From the NCBI GenBank assembly GCA_017514685.1, contig JAFWJN010000026.1, positions 1-64,000 on the forward strand: a DNA stretch of 64,000 bases, given 5' to 3'. Positions 52,439-61,265 of this stretch are shown piece after piece; positions within the stretch are counted from its first letter, which is position 1; the number at the start of each line of letters is the position of its first letter. Below the pieces are notes generated by a model, which saw only the letters and a list, made by a program, of their open reading frames with translations, did not search any database and had not been told where the DNA came from. The position numbers and the translations under genes were made by a program. This stretch comes from Clostridia bacterium. Lineage in GTDB: Bacteria; Bacillota; Clostridia; Christensenellales; CAG-138.

Positions 52439-53733
52439 TAAGAATCCATGGGTCAAAAGAAACACCGAAGGAAACGATCGAATATGCTCTGGATCCGTCA
52501 AAAACAGAACAGTACGCATATGTATCCGGCATCGGCTGCGATCCGGAGACTGCGGCGGAAACCTTCGTGAGAACAAAAGAGAGGTATGGGAAAAAGGATG
52601 GAATACAGACCCGTCATGTCATCCAGAGTTTCAAACCGGGTGAAATCAGCCCTATGGTGGCGCATGAGATCGGGAACCGGTTTGTGAAAGAACTCTTTGA
52701 TGATTATGAGGTTGTCATCGCGACCCATACCGATAAGCCTCACGTACATAACCATATCGTGTTCAATTCGGTGTCTGACAAAACAGGAATGAAACATTGG
52801 TGTATTGATACTAAAGAAGAATATGAACATGTTTATCATGTTTCTAATCAGATTTGCCGGGAATACAGCCTGTCAGTCATTGAACAAAAGAGCGATCATG
52901 CAGAAAAAAGATGTGAATGGATGGTTCATAAGGATGGGATGAAGACGAGATGGGATCTGCTGTACCGAGATGTCGATGAAACGATCCGGATGGCTCTGGA
53001 CCTGGAAAATTTCTTTGAGCTGATGGAAAAGCGGGGATATCAGGTCATCTGGAGAACCGGCAGATTTCCCCTTTTCCGGCCGAAGGGAAGCCATAAGACC
53101 TACGGAATCCATAAGGACGGGAGGACACTGATGGAAGAGGATCTGCAGAAAAGGATCGAGCTGGGTATCGAGGAGGGGGATTCCTTCCAATGGGAGATCC
53201 CGAAGGAAGAGCAGGGCTCTCCGGTCACCGTGGAAACGGAAAAAGGGCTGCCCGTTCTATACCGGTCCTGGCTTGCCGTGCTGAAAACGGTCGGACTCGG
53301 GGAAGACGTTCCGTATCCATTCGTCAGCTATGAAGAAATCAAACGGTTCCGGCAGTACCGGGAACAGCAGGAGTATCTGGAAAACAACGGGATCGAGACA
53401 ATGGAGCAGCTGAAAGAAAAAATCACAGAGGTCGAACAGGAGACCGGACGGCTGAAAGAGGAGAGAAGCGGTCTTCTGAAAAAAAGAAAACGACTGCCGG
53501 AAGCATACCGGACAGAAACAGAGGAGCAGAAAAAGGAGCGGTTTGAATCAGGAGAAGCGGACAGATATGAGGTGACCATCCGGCTGGATACGGTGGAGGA
53601 GCAGATCAGAGCCCTGAAACATGAACGGTATCTGTGCGGACGGATCGAAAGCGAGGCGTCCATAATCAAAGAGAAACTGAAGGCACCTGAGCGGATAATG
53701 GACAGAGAACGGAACAGAGACAAAAACAAATAA
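52429..53733 (+). CDS. MobP-type conjugative relaxase
   Basis: The 434-residue protein has an N-terminal relaxase domain: tyrosines near residue 19 and at 28-30 (YALDPSKTEQYAYVSG) and the histidine cluster HTDKPHVHNHIVFN (H105, H107, H109) for metal binding. The C-terminal part is a long charged coiled coil (EQLKEKITEVEQETGRLKEE). It would nick oriT and lead the strand out. The size and motif agree with relaxases of Clostridia elements. The gene looks intact. Confidence 0.88.
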   Translation: MAVIRIHGSKETPKETIEYALDPSKTEQYAYVSGIGCDPETAAETFVRTKERYGKKDGIQTRHVIQSFKPGEISPMVAHEIGNRFVKELFDDYEVVIATHTDKPHVHNHIVFNSVSDKTGMKHWCIDTKEEYEHVYHVSNQICREYSLSVIEQKSDHAEKRCEWMVHKDGMKTRWDLLYRDVDETIRMALDLENFFELMEKRGYQVIWRTGRFPLFRPKGSHKTYGIHKDGRTLMEEDLQKRIELGIEEGDSFQWEIPKEEQGSPVTVETEKGLPVLYRSWLAVLKTVGLGEDVPYPFVSYEEIKRFRQYREQQEYLENNGIETMEQLKEKITEVEQETGRLKEERSGLLKKRKRLPEAYRTETEEQKKERFESGEADRYEVTIRLDTVEEQIRALKHERYLCGRIESEASIIKEKLKAPERIMDRERNRDKNK

Positions 53734-53744
53734 AAAAAGTGACA

Positions 53745-53770
53745 AAAGGACCGGGAAACCGGTTTTTTTC
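53745..53770 (+). terminator. Intrinsic terminator after the relaxase gene
   Basis: ACCGG and CCGGT form a stem around GAAA, extended by G-T and A-T pairs, followed by seven T residues. Confidence 0.6.
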
Positions 53771-53793
53771 CATTCAGAAGAAAGGAGAACAGC

Positions 53794-54780
53794 ATGCCGG
53801 ATTATAAGCTGAAAGAGCGGATGAACGGGATCATGAAAAGCCTGGAAAAAGGTATCCGGGACGTGTTCGAATCGGGACGGTATGAAGCGTATCTGGATAC
53901 GATGAGCCGGTTTCACCGGTACAGTGTCAACAATACGCTTCTGATCTATCTGCAAAAACCGGACGCGACGCTGGTCGCGGGATACCGGAGCTGGCAGGAG
54001 CGGTTCGGAAGAAATGTGAAAAAGGGAGAAAAGAGCATTCATATCCTGGCACCGTGTCCGGTGAAACAGGAGATGATCAAAGATGTTTACGATGAAAACT
54101 TAAGCCCGGTGCTGGATTCTGACGGCAATCCCGTGCAGGAGCATAAGGAAGTGATCCTTCCTGCATTCAAGCCGGTTCCCGTCTTTGACGTCAGCCAGAC
54201 GGAAGGGGAACCAATCCCGTCGATCGTGAAGCCCCTTGACGGGAGCGTGGAGGATTTTGAGGAGATGATGGAAACGCTGCGGCGCGTTTCGCCGGTACCG
54301 ATTACGTTTCTGCCCCTTCCGGGAGCGCAGGACGGATACTACAGTCCCGGGGAGCAGAAGATCGTGCTACGGACCGATATGGGAAACGAACAGACCGTAT
54401 GCGCGGCGATCCATGAGATCACGCATGCGCTGCTGCACACGAAAATCGGTGAGAAATCGCCTGCCACGATGGAAGTGGAAGCGGAAAGCGTTGCCTATAC
54501 GGTCTGCAAATACTTCGGGATCGAGACGGGAGAGAACAGCTTCGGTTATATCGCTGCCTGGTCGAAGGACCGGGAGGTTCCCCAGCTGAAGAGCAGTCTG
54601 GAAACGATTACCAGGACATCGTCCGACCTCATTGACCGGATCGAAACAACGAGGGAACTGCTGCTGGAGCGGCAGCCGTATGAAGGGGAATCGGAATGGA
54701 GTGAACAGTACGGCGGCATGGAGGAAGCGACACAGCCCCTGGAGAAGAAGGAGGTGAGCGCTGCATGGAGTGGACGGTAG
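53794..54780 (+). CDS. ArdC-like antirestriction protein with metallopeptidase domain
   Basis: The 328-residue protein has an N-terminal ArdC-type ssDNA-binding domain (FHRYSVNNTLLIYLQKP, TLVAGYRSWQERFGRNVKKG). A zinc-peptidase domain of the M78/ImmA type follows, with H207EITH211. Its relatives protect incoming single-stranded DNA during conjugation. GAAAGGAG precedes the ATG. It overlaps the next gene by 16 bp. Confidence 0.85.
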   Translation: MPDYKLKERMNGIMKSLEKGIRDVFESGRYEAYLDTMSRFHRYSVNNTLLIYLQKPDATLVAGYRSWQERFGRNVKKGEKSIHILAPCPVKQEMIKDVYDENLSPVLDSDGNPVQEHKEVILPAFKPVPVFDVSQTEGEPIPSIVKPLDGSVEDFEEMMETLRRVSPVPITFLPLPGAQDGYYSPGEQKIVLRTDMGNEQTVCAAIHEITHALLHTKIGEKSPATMEVEAESVAYTVCKYFGIETGENSFGYIAAWSKDREVPQLKSSLETITRTSSDLIDRIETTRELLLERQPYEGESEWSEQYGGMEEATQPLEKKEVSAAWSGR

Positions 54781-55031
54781 AGGAAGAAAACATGCTGCAC
54801 CTGTATAACCGGGGTAGCCGGATCTCAACGCTCTGCGCCATTGAGGAGATCATGTGCTATCTGGAAGACGACCCGGATCTCTTGCGAATCGCGGAGCAGA
54901 CGGCGGAGAAACTGAGCAGGATGAGTGATATGGATTATCTGCTGACGATGCTGGAAAGCGCGCCGGCGTGGGAAGAAGAGGAGGAGGTGCCCGTATGGGA
55001 GGAGATGCTGCGGAAGAGACTGTCCGTCTGA
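54765..55031 (+). CDS. Transposon-transfer assisting (TTRAP-like) protein
   Basis: The 88-residue acidic helical protein begins MEWTVEEENMLHLYNRGSRI and has a DMDYLLTMLE segment, as in the small transposon-transfer-assisting family of Tn1549-like elements. A Glu-rich tail is added. It overlaps both neighbouring genes. Confidence 0.7.
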   Translation: MEWTVEEENMLHLYNRGSRISTLCAIEEIMCYLEDDPDLLRIAEQTAEKLSRMSDMDYLLTMLESAPAWEEEEEVPVWEEMLRKRLSV

Positions 55032-55600
55032 TGCTGAACGGAACCGAGATCGCGGTCCGGCTGACCGGTTCTGCCGTGAAGAACCTGGCCTCGCTTCTGA
55101 TCGAGTGGTCGAAAAAAGAGAAGAAGGTCTATGGGAAAACCACCATGATGAAACTGCTCAACTCCGGGGAGACGCTGGAGGTGCTGACGCTTTCGAGGGA
55201 GCAGTATAAGGCGTTTAAGGAAATGGCAAGGAAGAAAGTTCTGTACGCGCCGTTTGTCAACGCGAAGGAGCAGGACGGAAAAGTCGATCTGGTCATTTCA
55301 AAAAGGAGCATTCCGATTGTGAACTATATTCTGGAACGGATCGGGTACGGGACGGTCGGTCAAAAGCAGGAGGAAGAAGAATCTAAAAAAAAAGATTCTC
55401 CGTCGAGGCAAAACTCCGGAGATGCAAAAGCCAGATCGAAGGAGCCGGACGTCACGAAGCCCGGACAGAAAACGGAACCGGAACGTGAGTCCGTCCTCAC
55501 CAGACTGGAAGCGAATCGGAAATACCTGGAATCCCATTCCGGACAGGGAAGAGAGCAGGCAAAAAACAGAGGCAGGAAGACGAAAGGAACAGGCAGATGA
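54995..55600 (+). CDS. PcfB/DUF3801-family protein
   Basis: The start is ATG 54995 after GGAGG. The 201-residue product has LTGSAVKNLASLLIEWSKKE, TTMMKLLNSGETLEVLTLSR and VDLVISKRSIPIVNYILERI, the PcfB/DUF3801 pattern, then a disordered basic tail. PcfB is a relaxosome accessory protein and normally sits before the VirD4 coupling protein, as here apart from three intervening genes. Confidence 0.8.
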   Translation: MGGDAAEETVRLMLNGTEIAVRLTGSAVKNLASLLIEWSKKEKKVYGKTTMMKLLNSGETLEVLTLSREQYKAFKEMARKKVLYAPFVNAKEQDGKVDLVISKRSIPIVNYILERIGYGTVGQKQEEEESKKKDSPSRQNSGDAKARSKEPDVTKPGQKTEPERESVLTRLEANRKYLESHSGQGREQAKNRGRKTKGTGR

Positions 55601-55794
55601 GAGCAGAATATCGGAAAACCGTGCCGTTCGATCCGGTTGCCGACCGGGGACCGATCCGGCTGTTTGATTGGAAAGAGGTGGAACTGGTCAGGCTGGACAG
55701 AGGAATGAGGAAAAACCGGAAAAGAAAAAGGATACAGCCGAAACTGTACCCGTTGTTTGATCCGGATGACGATGCGTTGTTCGAGCGGAATTGA
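55597..55794 (+). CDS. Small basic conjugative-element protein
   Basis: The 65-residue product starts MRAEYRKTVPFDPVADRGP and ends in a basic then acidic stretch. It overlaps pcfB by 4 bp. No family recognised. Confidence 0.5.
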   Translation: MRAEYRKTVPFDPVADRGPIRLFDWKEVELVRLDRGMRKNRKRKRIQPKLYPLFDPDDDALFERN

Positions 55795-55801
55795 GCGGAA
55801 G

Positions 55802-57151
55802 TTATCTGGGATCCGTTTCGTCCAGAATACGGATCCCTTCCACCGTTCCGAACCGGTTCAGAGCGGATTCGCGGGCCAAGGCGATCATTTCCACTTCTTT
55901 AGCGGTCAGAGGCTGAAGAAGATGCAAAATGCGGGAAGGATCCCTGTATGCGGGAACGATTGTATTGCGCGGTCCGTCGGAAATGTTTCTACGGAGTACG
56001 AACAGTGGCAGCACGCCTGCGTCGGTCAGAGAGACTTTCCCGGAGAGAGGATCCTTCTCCAGTGTCAGGCGGGCAAAAATCCCCATCCTTAACCGAAAGC
56101 TTTCGCTTGCGACAAAGTTGCCGAGAGAGTACAGGACCAGGCCGGTATACGGGCCGTCCTCGCGCTCAACGGTCATGTATTCGGCGCTTTTGATCCAGTG
56201 CGGGTGCGATCCGATGATGCAGTCCACACCTGCTTCGAAAAGCTGCTTTGCGAGGGCTTTTGTCGTGTTGGCAGGCCTTTTGTCCGTTTCATAGTCCCAG
56301 TGGGGGAACATAATGATAAACTCGGCGCCGGCCTCTTTGACCTGGGAGATGTCGGTCAGAACTTCAGCGGAGAGCGTTTTGCCGTCATCTGTCAGATGCC
56401 CGATCACGGTATGTTCCTCTGAGGTAAGGATATCCCGGTATGCGCCGTTGAGCACGCGCGTTGACGCGACGAACCCGACGCGGATGCCGTTGATCTCAAC
56501 GATGCACGGGTTCTTCCGGTCTTCGGCTCCAAGGTAGGTCCCGGTCTGATAGAATCCTTTTTCACGCACCTTTTCAATCGTGCGGTACAGGCCTTTGCCT
56601 CCCTTGTCCAGACAATGGTTGTTCGCCGTTGTTAAAAGATCAAACCCGTATTCCTTTAACGTGTCGAGCATGGAATCGGGAGCGTTGAAGACGGTCAGAA
56701 GCGTGTTCGGAGCGGTTACGCCTTCATACCCGACGTCGTCTCCGGCGACAGGGGTCTCCAAATTTCCACACATCAGGTCGACCGACTGGAAGATCTCCTG
56801 AAATGGAGCGAACAGCGTCTCAAACGAATAGGTGCCGTCTTTCTGCAGTGCGTCCGTGACGAAGATGCTGGGCATCATAATATCGCCGACGGCGCCGATC
56901 GTTGCTGTGGCGGGAGAAGGGACGGAAGTAGGCGAAGGGGAAGGCGAAGAGGAAGGAACCTCGGTGGTCTTTACAGTCGGAACCGGAGTACCGGTCTTTG
57001 TGGGAAGATCGGCAGAGGGTTCGACAGGAACGGAGGTGGAAACCGGTTGGGGAGGAACGTCAACAGCTTCCGGATGCCCTGTGCAGGCAAGTACCGAAAG
57101 CAAAACCGATAATACAATGGCCGGAATCAGTTGTCGGATGAATCGTGTCAT
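55802..57151 (-). CDS. CapA-family lipoprotein (metallophosphatase-like)
   Basis: The 449-residue protein has a lipobox (LSVLAC), a Pro/Ser/Thr linker (about 20-80) and a CapA/PgsA domain: IGAVGDIMMPS, DLMCGNLETPVA, LLTTANNHCLDKG, FPHWDYE and IIGSHPHWIKS, all metal-binding residues present. CapA proteins act in poly-gamma-glutamate capsule assembly or as secreted hydrolases. No capBC genes are present. It is placed against the direction of the transfer genes, so probably cargo. ATG 57151 was preferred over an upstream TTG. Confidence 0.85.
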   Translation of the reverse strand: MTRFIRQLIPAIVLSVLLSVLACTGHPEAVDVPPQPVSTSVPVEPSADLPTKTGTPVPTVKTTEVPSSSPSPSPTSVPSPATATIGAVGDIMMPSIFVTDALQKDGTYSFETLFAPFQEIFQSVDLMCGNLETPVAGDDVGYEGVTAPNTLLTVFNAPDSMLDTLKEYGFDLLTTANNHCLDKGGKGLYRTIEKVREKGFYQTGTYLGAEDRKNPCIVEINGIRVGFVASTRVLNGAYRDILTSEEHTVIGHLTDDGKTLSAEVLTDISQVKEAGAEFIIMFPHWDYETDKRPANTTKALAKQLFEAGVDCIIGSHPHWIKSAEYMTVEREDGPYTGLVLYSLGNFVASESFRLRMGIFARLTLEKDPLSGKVSLTDAGVLPLFVLRRNISDGPRNTIVPAYRDPSRILHLLQPLTAKEVEMIALARESALNRFGTVEGIRILDETDPR

Positions 57152-57213
57152 TTGCGTTCCCAAAGATCAAAATGATTACTGAACAATCATATCATAACTT
57201 ATCCGGAGGAAAA

Positions 57214-57540
57214 ATGGAAGCAATCGAGAAGAAAGTTAAAAAACCAAGGCTGGAGGAACGGGAGACGATCATCAATTTCGATGAACGTTATCCGGAAGCA
57301 GACATCTACACCTATAACCAGAGACTGCAGAAGCGTCTGATGCGTTACGCAAAAGAGCATCCCGAATGCTGCAGACTCGTACGGACCGAACCGGAAGGCA
57401 CCATGACCTTTTACGTGGATAAGGCAAGGCTGTCAATCGTGCTTCTTGCGCCTTACTCGGAAGAAAAACGGAAGCGGTATGCGGAGCATGGAAGAAACAG
57501 CCTGCTGATGCAGAAACGAAAAGCAGGGAAGAGCGAATAA
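57214..57540 (+). CDS. Conjugative-element protein, unknown function
   Basis: The 108-residue basic protein starts at ATG 57214 after GGAGG and has INFDERYPEADIYTYNQRLQ and RLVRTEPEGTMTFYVDKARL. Similar small proteins lie next to virD4 in Clostridia elements. No known function. Confidence 0.6.
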   Translation: MEAIEKKVKKPRLEERETIINFDERYPEADIYTYNQRLQKRLMRYAKEHPECCRLVRTEPEGTMTFYVDKARLSIVLLAPYSEEKRKRYAEHGRNSLLMQKRKAGKSE

Positions 57541-57570
57541 GCCTGTTTCGCCTGGAAGGGGGTTGAGAGA

Positions 57571-58083
57571 ATCGGACGGAAACAGAAAGAGTATGAATGG
57601 ATCTACTGGGCAGCATTCGCCGTTCCGGTTATCTGGATCGGGCTGAAGATAGCGCCGTGTCTGGGAGGCAATCTTGTGGAGATTGCCTCCCGTTTAATGC
57701 AATCAGTGAAAAGTCCGTTCCTGATCACCTGGCAGGATAACAGTCTGAAGTGTATCCTGGTCTGTCTTGGAATCTACGGGATGTCAGCATTGGCCGTTTA
57801 CGGGACCAGGCCGAACCTTCGGGAGGGCGAGGAACACGGCTCGGCAAAATGGGGAACTCCGAGGCAGCTGAACAGCGTACTGGAACAGAAAGAGAATTTC
57901 CTCCTGACCAAAAGAGTCCGGCTCGGGATGGATACTCATAAACACAGAAGAAATCTCAATACCCTGGTGCTTGGAGGATCGGGAGCCGGCAAAACGAGAT
58001 TTTTAGCCTTACCGAACATTATGGAGGCGAATTGCTCGTATGTTATCACTGATCCGAACGGTTACAATTATTACGAACATTGA
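57571..58083 (+). pseudogene. virD4/tcpA coupling protein, truncated
   Basis: The frame encodes the N-terminus of a VirD4-type ATPase: two transmembrane segments (IYWAAFAVPVIWIGLKIAP and CILVCLGIYGMSALAVYG) and a Walker A LGGSGAGKTRF. It stops shortly after SYVITDPNG, where homologues continue DPKGE for some 400 residues. The expected initiator codon reads ATC at 57571, well placed after GGAAGGGGG, followed by GGACGGAAACAG (GRKQ). Both the lost start and the truncation indicate a dead gene. Confidence 0.8.
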
Positions 58084-58174
58084 AAGTTCCCTTTCATCAA
58101 GAACAAAACAAAGTTACCAAACAACCAAAAACCCAGTAAAATAGGCATTTTTGAAGATGCAGAAAGGAGGCATC

Positions 58175-58305
58175 ATGGCGATAGCTAACGCAAAAATCAC
58201 TGCTTTGTATGAGCGTTTATCACGCGATGACGAGCAACAAGGCGAATCAAACAGCATTCTTAATCAGAAGAAGTACCTTGAAGATTACGCAAGAAACAGC
58301 GGATT
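58175..58305 (+). pseudogene. Large serine recombinase, N-terminal fragment
   Basis: ATG 58175 follows AAAGGAGG. The frame reads ITALYERLSRDDEQQGESNS and ILNQKKYLEDYARNSGF, the start of a large serine recombinase catalytic domain with its nucleophile-region serine (RLSRDD). It then breaks at about 58305, and about 450 residues of the enzyme are missing. Confidence 0.8.
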
Positions 58306-59733
58306 TATGAACAGGTGGAGAAAGACGGTGATCTGCGGCTTCAAAAGGTTGACATTTACTTCAAGTTCATCGGTCAATTCGGAGTGGATTACACCGAGGC
58401 TGAGATTGAAGCAATGAAAGAGCAGATTCGACAAGCGAAAGCGACGAAGAAGGTTCAAAAAAAGAAGCACCGTGCCGAATACAGCGAAGAATACAGGATC
58501 CAAAAACGCGATGCCAGGCGGGAGCGTCTAGAAGGACATAGCTTTGAGAAGCGAATATGTGAATGGTGTGGCAACGAGTATTATCCAAAGGGAAGCCGAG
58601 CCAAGTTTTGCTGTGAGGAATGCCATAAAGCGTCCGATCAGCAAAAGCGAGAACAGAAACGGCTGGAAGAAAAAGAAGGCCATACCTTCCGACAGAAAAA
58701 CTGCAAGATCTGCGGCAAGCCATTCTGGCCGACTAACGGTCAGCAGGAGATGTGTAAACCGTGCAGTAAAGTCAATACGCGAAACAAGCAACGAACGTAT
58801 TACCACTCTCATATTTCCGAAAAACTGAAGCAGCAGAATCGAGAACACCGTGAGCAGTTGATGGCAGAAAACGAAGGACATCTCATTCCGAAACGAATCT
58901 GTGAATACTGCAGGAAGGAATACTATCCCAACAAGAATCTGCAAAAGTACTGTTCAAAAGAGTGCGGCAAAAAAGGATACGCACAAATGGACAATGACCG
59001 CGATCCAACGAACAAAGAAGGACACAAGTTCTACATGAGGGCTTGTACGGTATGTGGTCAGATGTACTGGCCCGGCGGACCGAACTCGGTGACGGTTACG
59101 ATCTCCGTGTCCAGCATGGACTACCGGCAGGGAGCAAGCTATTACGCGTTTGACCCGGATCAGAAAGAACAGCTGTATGAGATCATGCGTCCGGAGTATT
59201 ATCAAATGTTTGCTCAGCTGACCGGAGATCTGATTGGAAACGGGGGAGAGTACGGATTCGGACTGGATATCAATCCGGATCTGCCCCCGAATGAACAGGG
59301 GTATCAGATTGTTCAGGCGGCCAAGCGGTATATCGGGAGAAGTTACTCCAGTATGGACTGTTCCACGCTTGCGCGTACTGCGTACGCGGACTGCGGCCTG
59401 ACTTCCATGAACGGTTTATCGTCTATGCGGATGGCACAGAAATGCCTGGAAATGGGATGGCTGTTTACGGACGCGTCTCAATTGCAGGCAGGGGATCTGA
59501 TTTTCTTCGCGAGTTTCGATCCGTCACGGGGACCGGATTACTGCAATGACCGGAAACGTTGTGGAGACGGAAAATGTAGGAGGTGGATGCATATTCATCA
59601 TGTGGCGATCTACATCAATGATGAATATCTGATCGACAGTACGGGCGGAGACAACAGCGTTCAGATTCGGAAACACTGGGGAATGGATACAAAAACCACG
59701 AAATGGGTCTGCTACGGAAGACCGACACAATAA
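58306..59733 (+). pseudogene. Chimeric frame: recombinase tail, zinc-ribbon repeats, NlpC/P60 C-terminus
   Basis: One open frame joins three unrelated pieces. First comes a recombinase C-terminal tail (LRLQKVDIYFKFIGQF, near 58330-58450). Next are four Cys4-type repeats with the pattern EGHxF...CxxC...CxxxC (residues near 82-103, 130-150, 196-217, with the fourth cut after CTVCGQMYWPGG). Finally, from about 59080, there is the C-terminal half of an NlpC/P60 peptidase of conjugative elements (GRSYSSMDCSTLART with Cys349, and HHVAIYI). Ribosome-binding sites are lacking. It marks a deletion of the T4SS core; whether any product is made is unknown. Confidence 0.75.
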
Positions 59734-59744
59734 GGAGAGAATGG

Positions 59745-60458
59745 ATGACGAAAAAAGAAAAGATGATTCTTGCGTTCTTGTTCGGGTTTGCGGTTCTGCT
59801 AAACTGCGGATTCGCTTTTTTGATCAGTAACCCGGAAGCAGAAAATCCGGAGATTGAGATAGAAGTACCTGAGCCGATTATCGGCATCACGGTAATGATT
59901 CCGACTGAAAAGCCCGAAGATCCGGTGACTATAGGAAGGGTTGTAACTGTAACCCCGGTTCCGGTGATAGAAGAAAATTTGGTAACGGCGGCTATTATGG
60001 CGCTTGAACCGAGTCCAAGTTCAATTCCCAAGCGACATGCGGAAAACTCAAAACCTAAACAAATCGGGAGTGCATTTCAAATGGAAATCCTGGGAAAAGC
60101 CATATCCATTGCTGATAACGTAGATGAGGCTTCATTGGAAAAGACTCCGGGATGGCTTCCGACTTCTGCAAAGCCGGGAGAGGAAGGAACCTGCGTGATA
60201 TACGGACACAGGAATCGAAATCATTTGCAAATAATAAAAGATATCAGAATCGGTGACGAAATAGTCATTACTGTGACGAGAGGCGCAACTTTCAAATATA
60301 GCGTCTGTGAGATTAAGATTCTCGAACCTGGAGAGGCAATTCGAATGGATACCGTTAATGGAAAACAATTAATGATCGTTACATGTTATCCGTTTTATTA
60401 TAGCGGGCATGCGCCACAAAAAAAGATAATAATTGGAACAATGACAGTGTTTGAATAA
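59745..60458 (+). CDS. Sortase (class D-like)
   Basis: The start is ATG 59745 after AAGGAG. The 237-residue product has an N-terminal membrane helix, a Pro-rich linker and a sortase domain with H155 (IYGHRN) and C214 (IVTCYPF); the expected arginine is less certain. Sortases attach surface proteins to the cell wall. It lies at the end of the conjugative element. The thioester adhesin of the same element lacks a visible LPxTG motif, so its substrate is unclear. Confidence 0.82.
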   Translation: MTKKEKMILAFLFGFAVLLNCGFAFLISNPEAENPEIEIEVPEPIIGITVMIPTEKPEDPVTIGRVVTVTPVPVIEENLVTAAIMALEPSPSSIPKRHAENSKPKQIGSAFQMEILGKAISIADNVDEASLEKTPGWLPTSAKPGEEGTCVIYGHRNRNHLQIIKDIRIGDEIVITVTRGATFKYSVCEIKILEPGEAIRMDTVNGKQLMIVTCYPFYYSGHAPQKKIIIGTMTVFE

Positions 60459-60511
60459 TTATGATAAGGTGTCGTAATAAAGACCCTTTTCGTGAGTTTG
60501 ATGAGTATGCC

Positions 60512-60580
60512 AAAGGACGTTCGCTTTTCAAACAAAAGGGTTTAACCGAAGAATCGGTAACGCTCATGCGAACGTCCTTT
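60512..60580. repeat. Inverted repeat, 13-bp arms
   Basis: AAAGGACGTTCGC (60512-60524) and GCGAACGTCCTTT (60568-60580) are perfect complements 43 bp apart. No gene fits the interior. It could be an old transposon end or a long hairpin. From 60459 to 60900 no convincing reading frame is visible. Confidence 0.6.
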
Positions 60581-60914
60581 AACACATTAGCGATAGTACA
60601 CGTTCTGATATTGTCAAGGCTATTCACTTGAGTGCAGTATCGGAAGCTGCGTTATATCGTTACGGAATTAACAAATGTCTACCAATGGAAAAGAAATAGT
60701 CATTGTTGACATAAATAAAAATGCCACCCGAAATGTTGGTCGTGCACTTCAACGTGAAGCAGGGACTCATCCAACCGACAGCGGCATCTTTATAGACATT
60801 AAATCGCTAAACCAGACTATGTCAATACTTCATATATTCCGTACGGTGAAATCAAATATTCTTTTTACGATACAGAACAATAATGAAAAGGCGGAAGATA
60901 GAGGGAGCCTGAAA

Positions 60915-60980
60915 AAGCGGGCATTTCGTCCCGATTCGCGAAATTGAAGTCGGAGTATTTTGCCCTAAAGATTAGATTTA
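60915..60980 (+). repeat. Solo left-end copy of the tnpB element
   Basis: AAAAAGCGGGCATTTCGTCCCGATTC, then AAATTGAAGTCGGAG, parallels the element end at 230-292 (AAAGCGGGCATTCCTCCCCGAC, GTTGAAGTCGGGG). No tnpB start is found beyond it, so it is a degraded remnant. Confidence 0.6.
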
Positions 60981-61046
60981 ATCATCGGACAGTTTATATC
61001 AGAATGAATAAAGCTACCGACACAAGTATAGAGCTTTGCTTCAGAG

Positions 61047-61078
61047 TTTTTGTTGTCGATTTAAATCGACAACAAAAA
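61047..61078. promoter_or_regulatory. Perfect 32-bp palindrome upstream of cas3
   Basis: Two 16-base arms, TTTTTGTTGTCGATTT and its exact complement, meet without a loop. It lies 188 bp before cas3. It may be a bidirectional terminator (poly-T at one side, poly-A at the other) or an operator for the cas operon; the sequence alone cannot decide. Confidence 0.55.
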
Positions 61079-61265
61079 GTGAAAAGAGCATAAAGCCTTG
61101 AAAATTAGTACAACTTGAGATAAGATTATCTTGGCACAAATCATTGTAATAGCACATAGTATCAGAGGCACACTTTTATAAACGTGCTGATGAAGCACAT
61201 TATTCTATTCATTATTAATAATTTGACAGCAAACAAATATTGCAATCTAAGGAGAAGAGAACCAA

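Larger units (their letters stand above)
43400..60460 (+). mobile_element. Degraded integrative conjugative element
   Basis: The genes match the order of Clostridia elements of the Tn1549/CTn type: adhesin, small membrane gene, DUF3846, Toprim, DUF4314, MobC, relaxase, ArdC-like, transfer-assisting protein, PcfB, VirD4, NlpC/P60, sortase. VirB4, VirB6-like and the integrase are absent. Both outer boundaries are uncertain; no att repeats were found. Confidence 0.65.

Noticed and set aside
60675-60947. 90-codon reading frame after the sortase gene
   Set aside because: No ribosome-binding site, no recognisable motif, and its end runs into the degraded insertion-sequence end.
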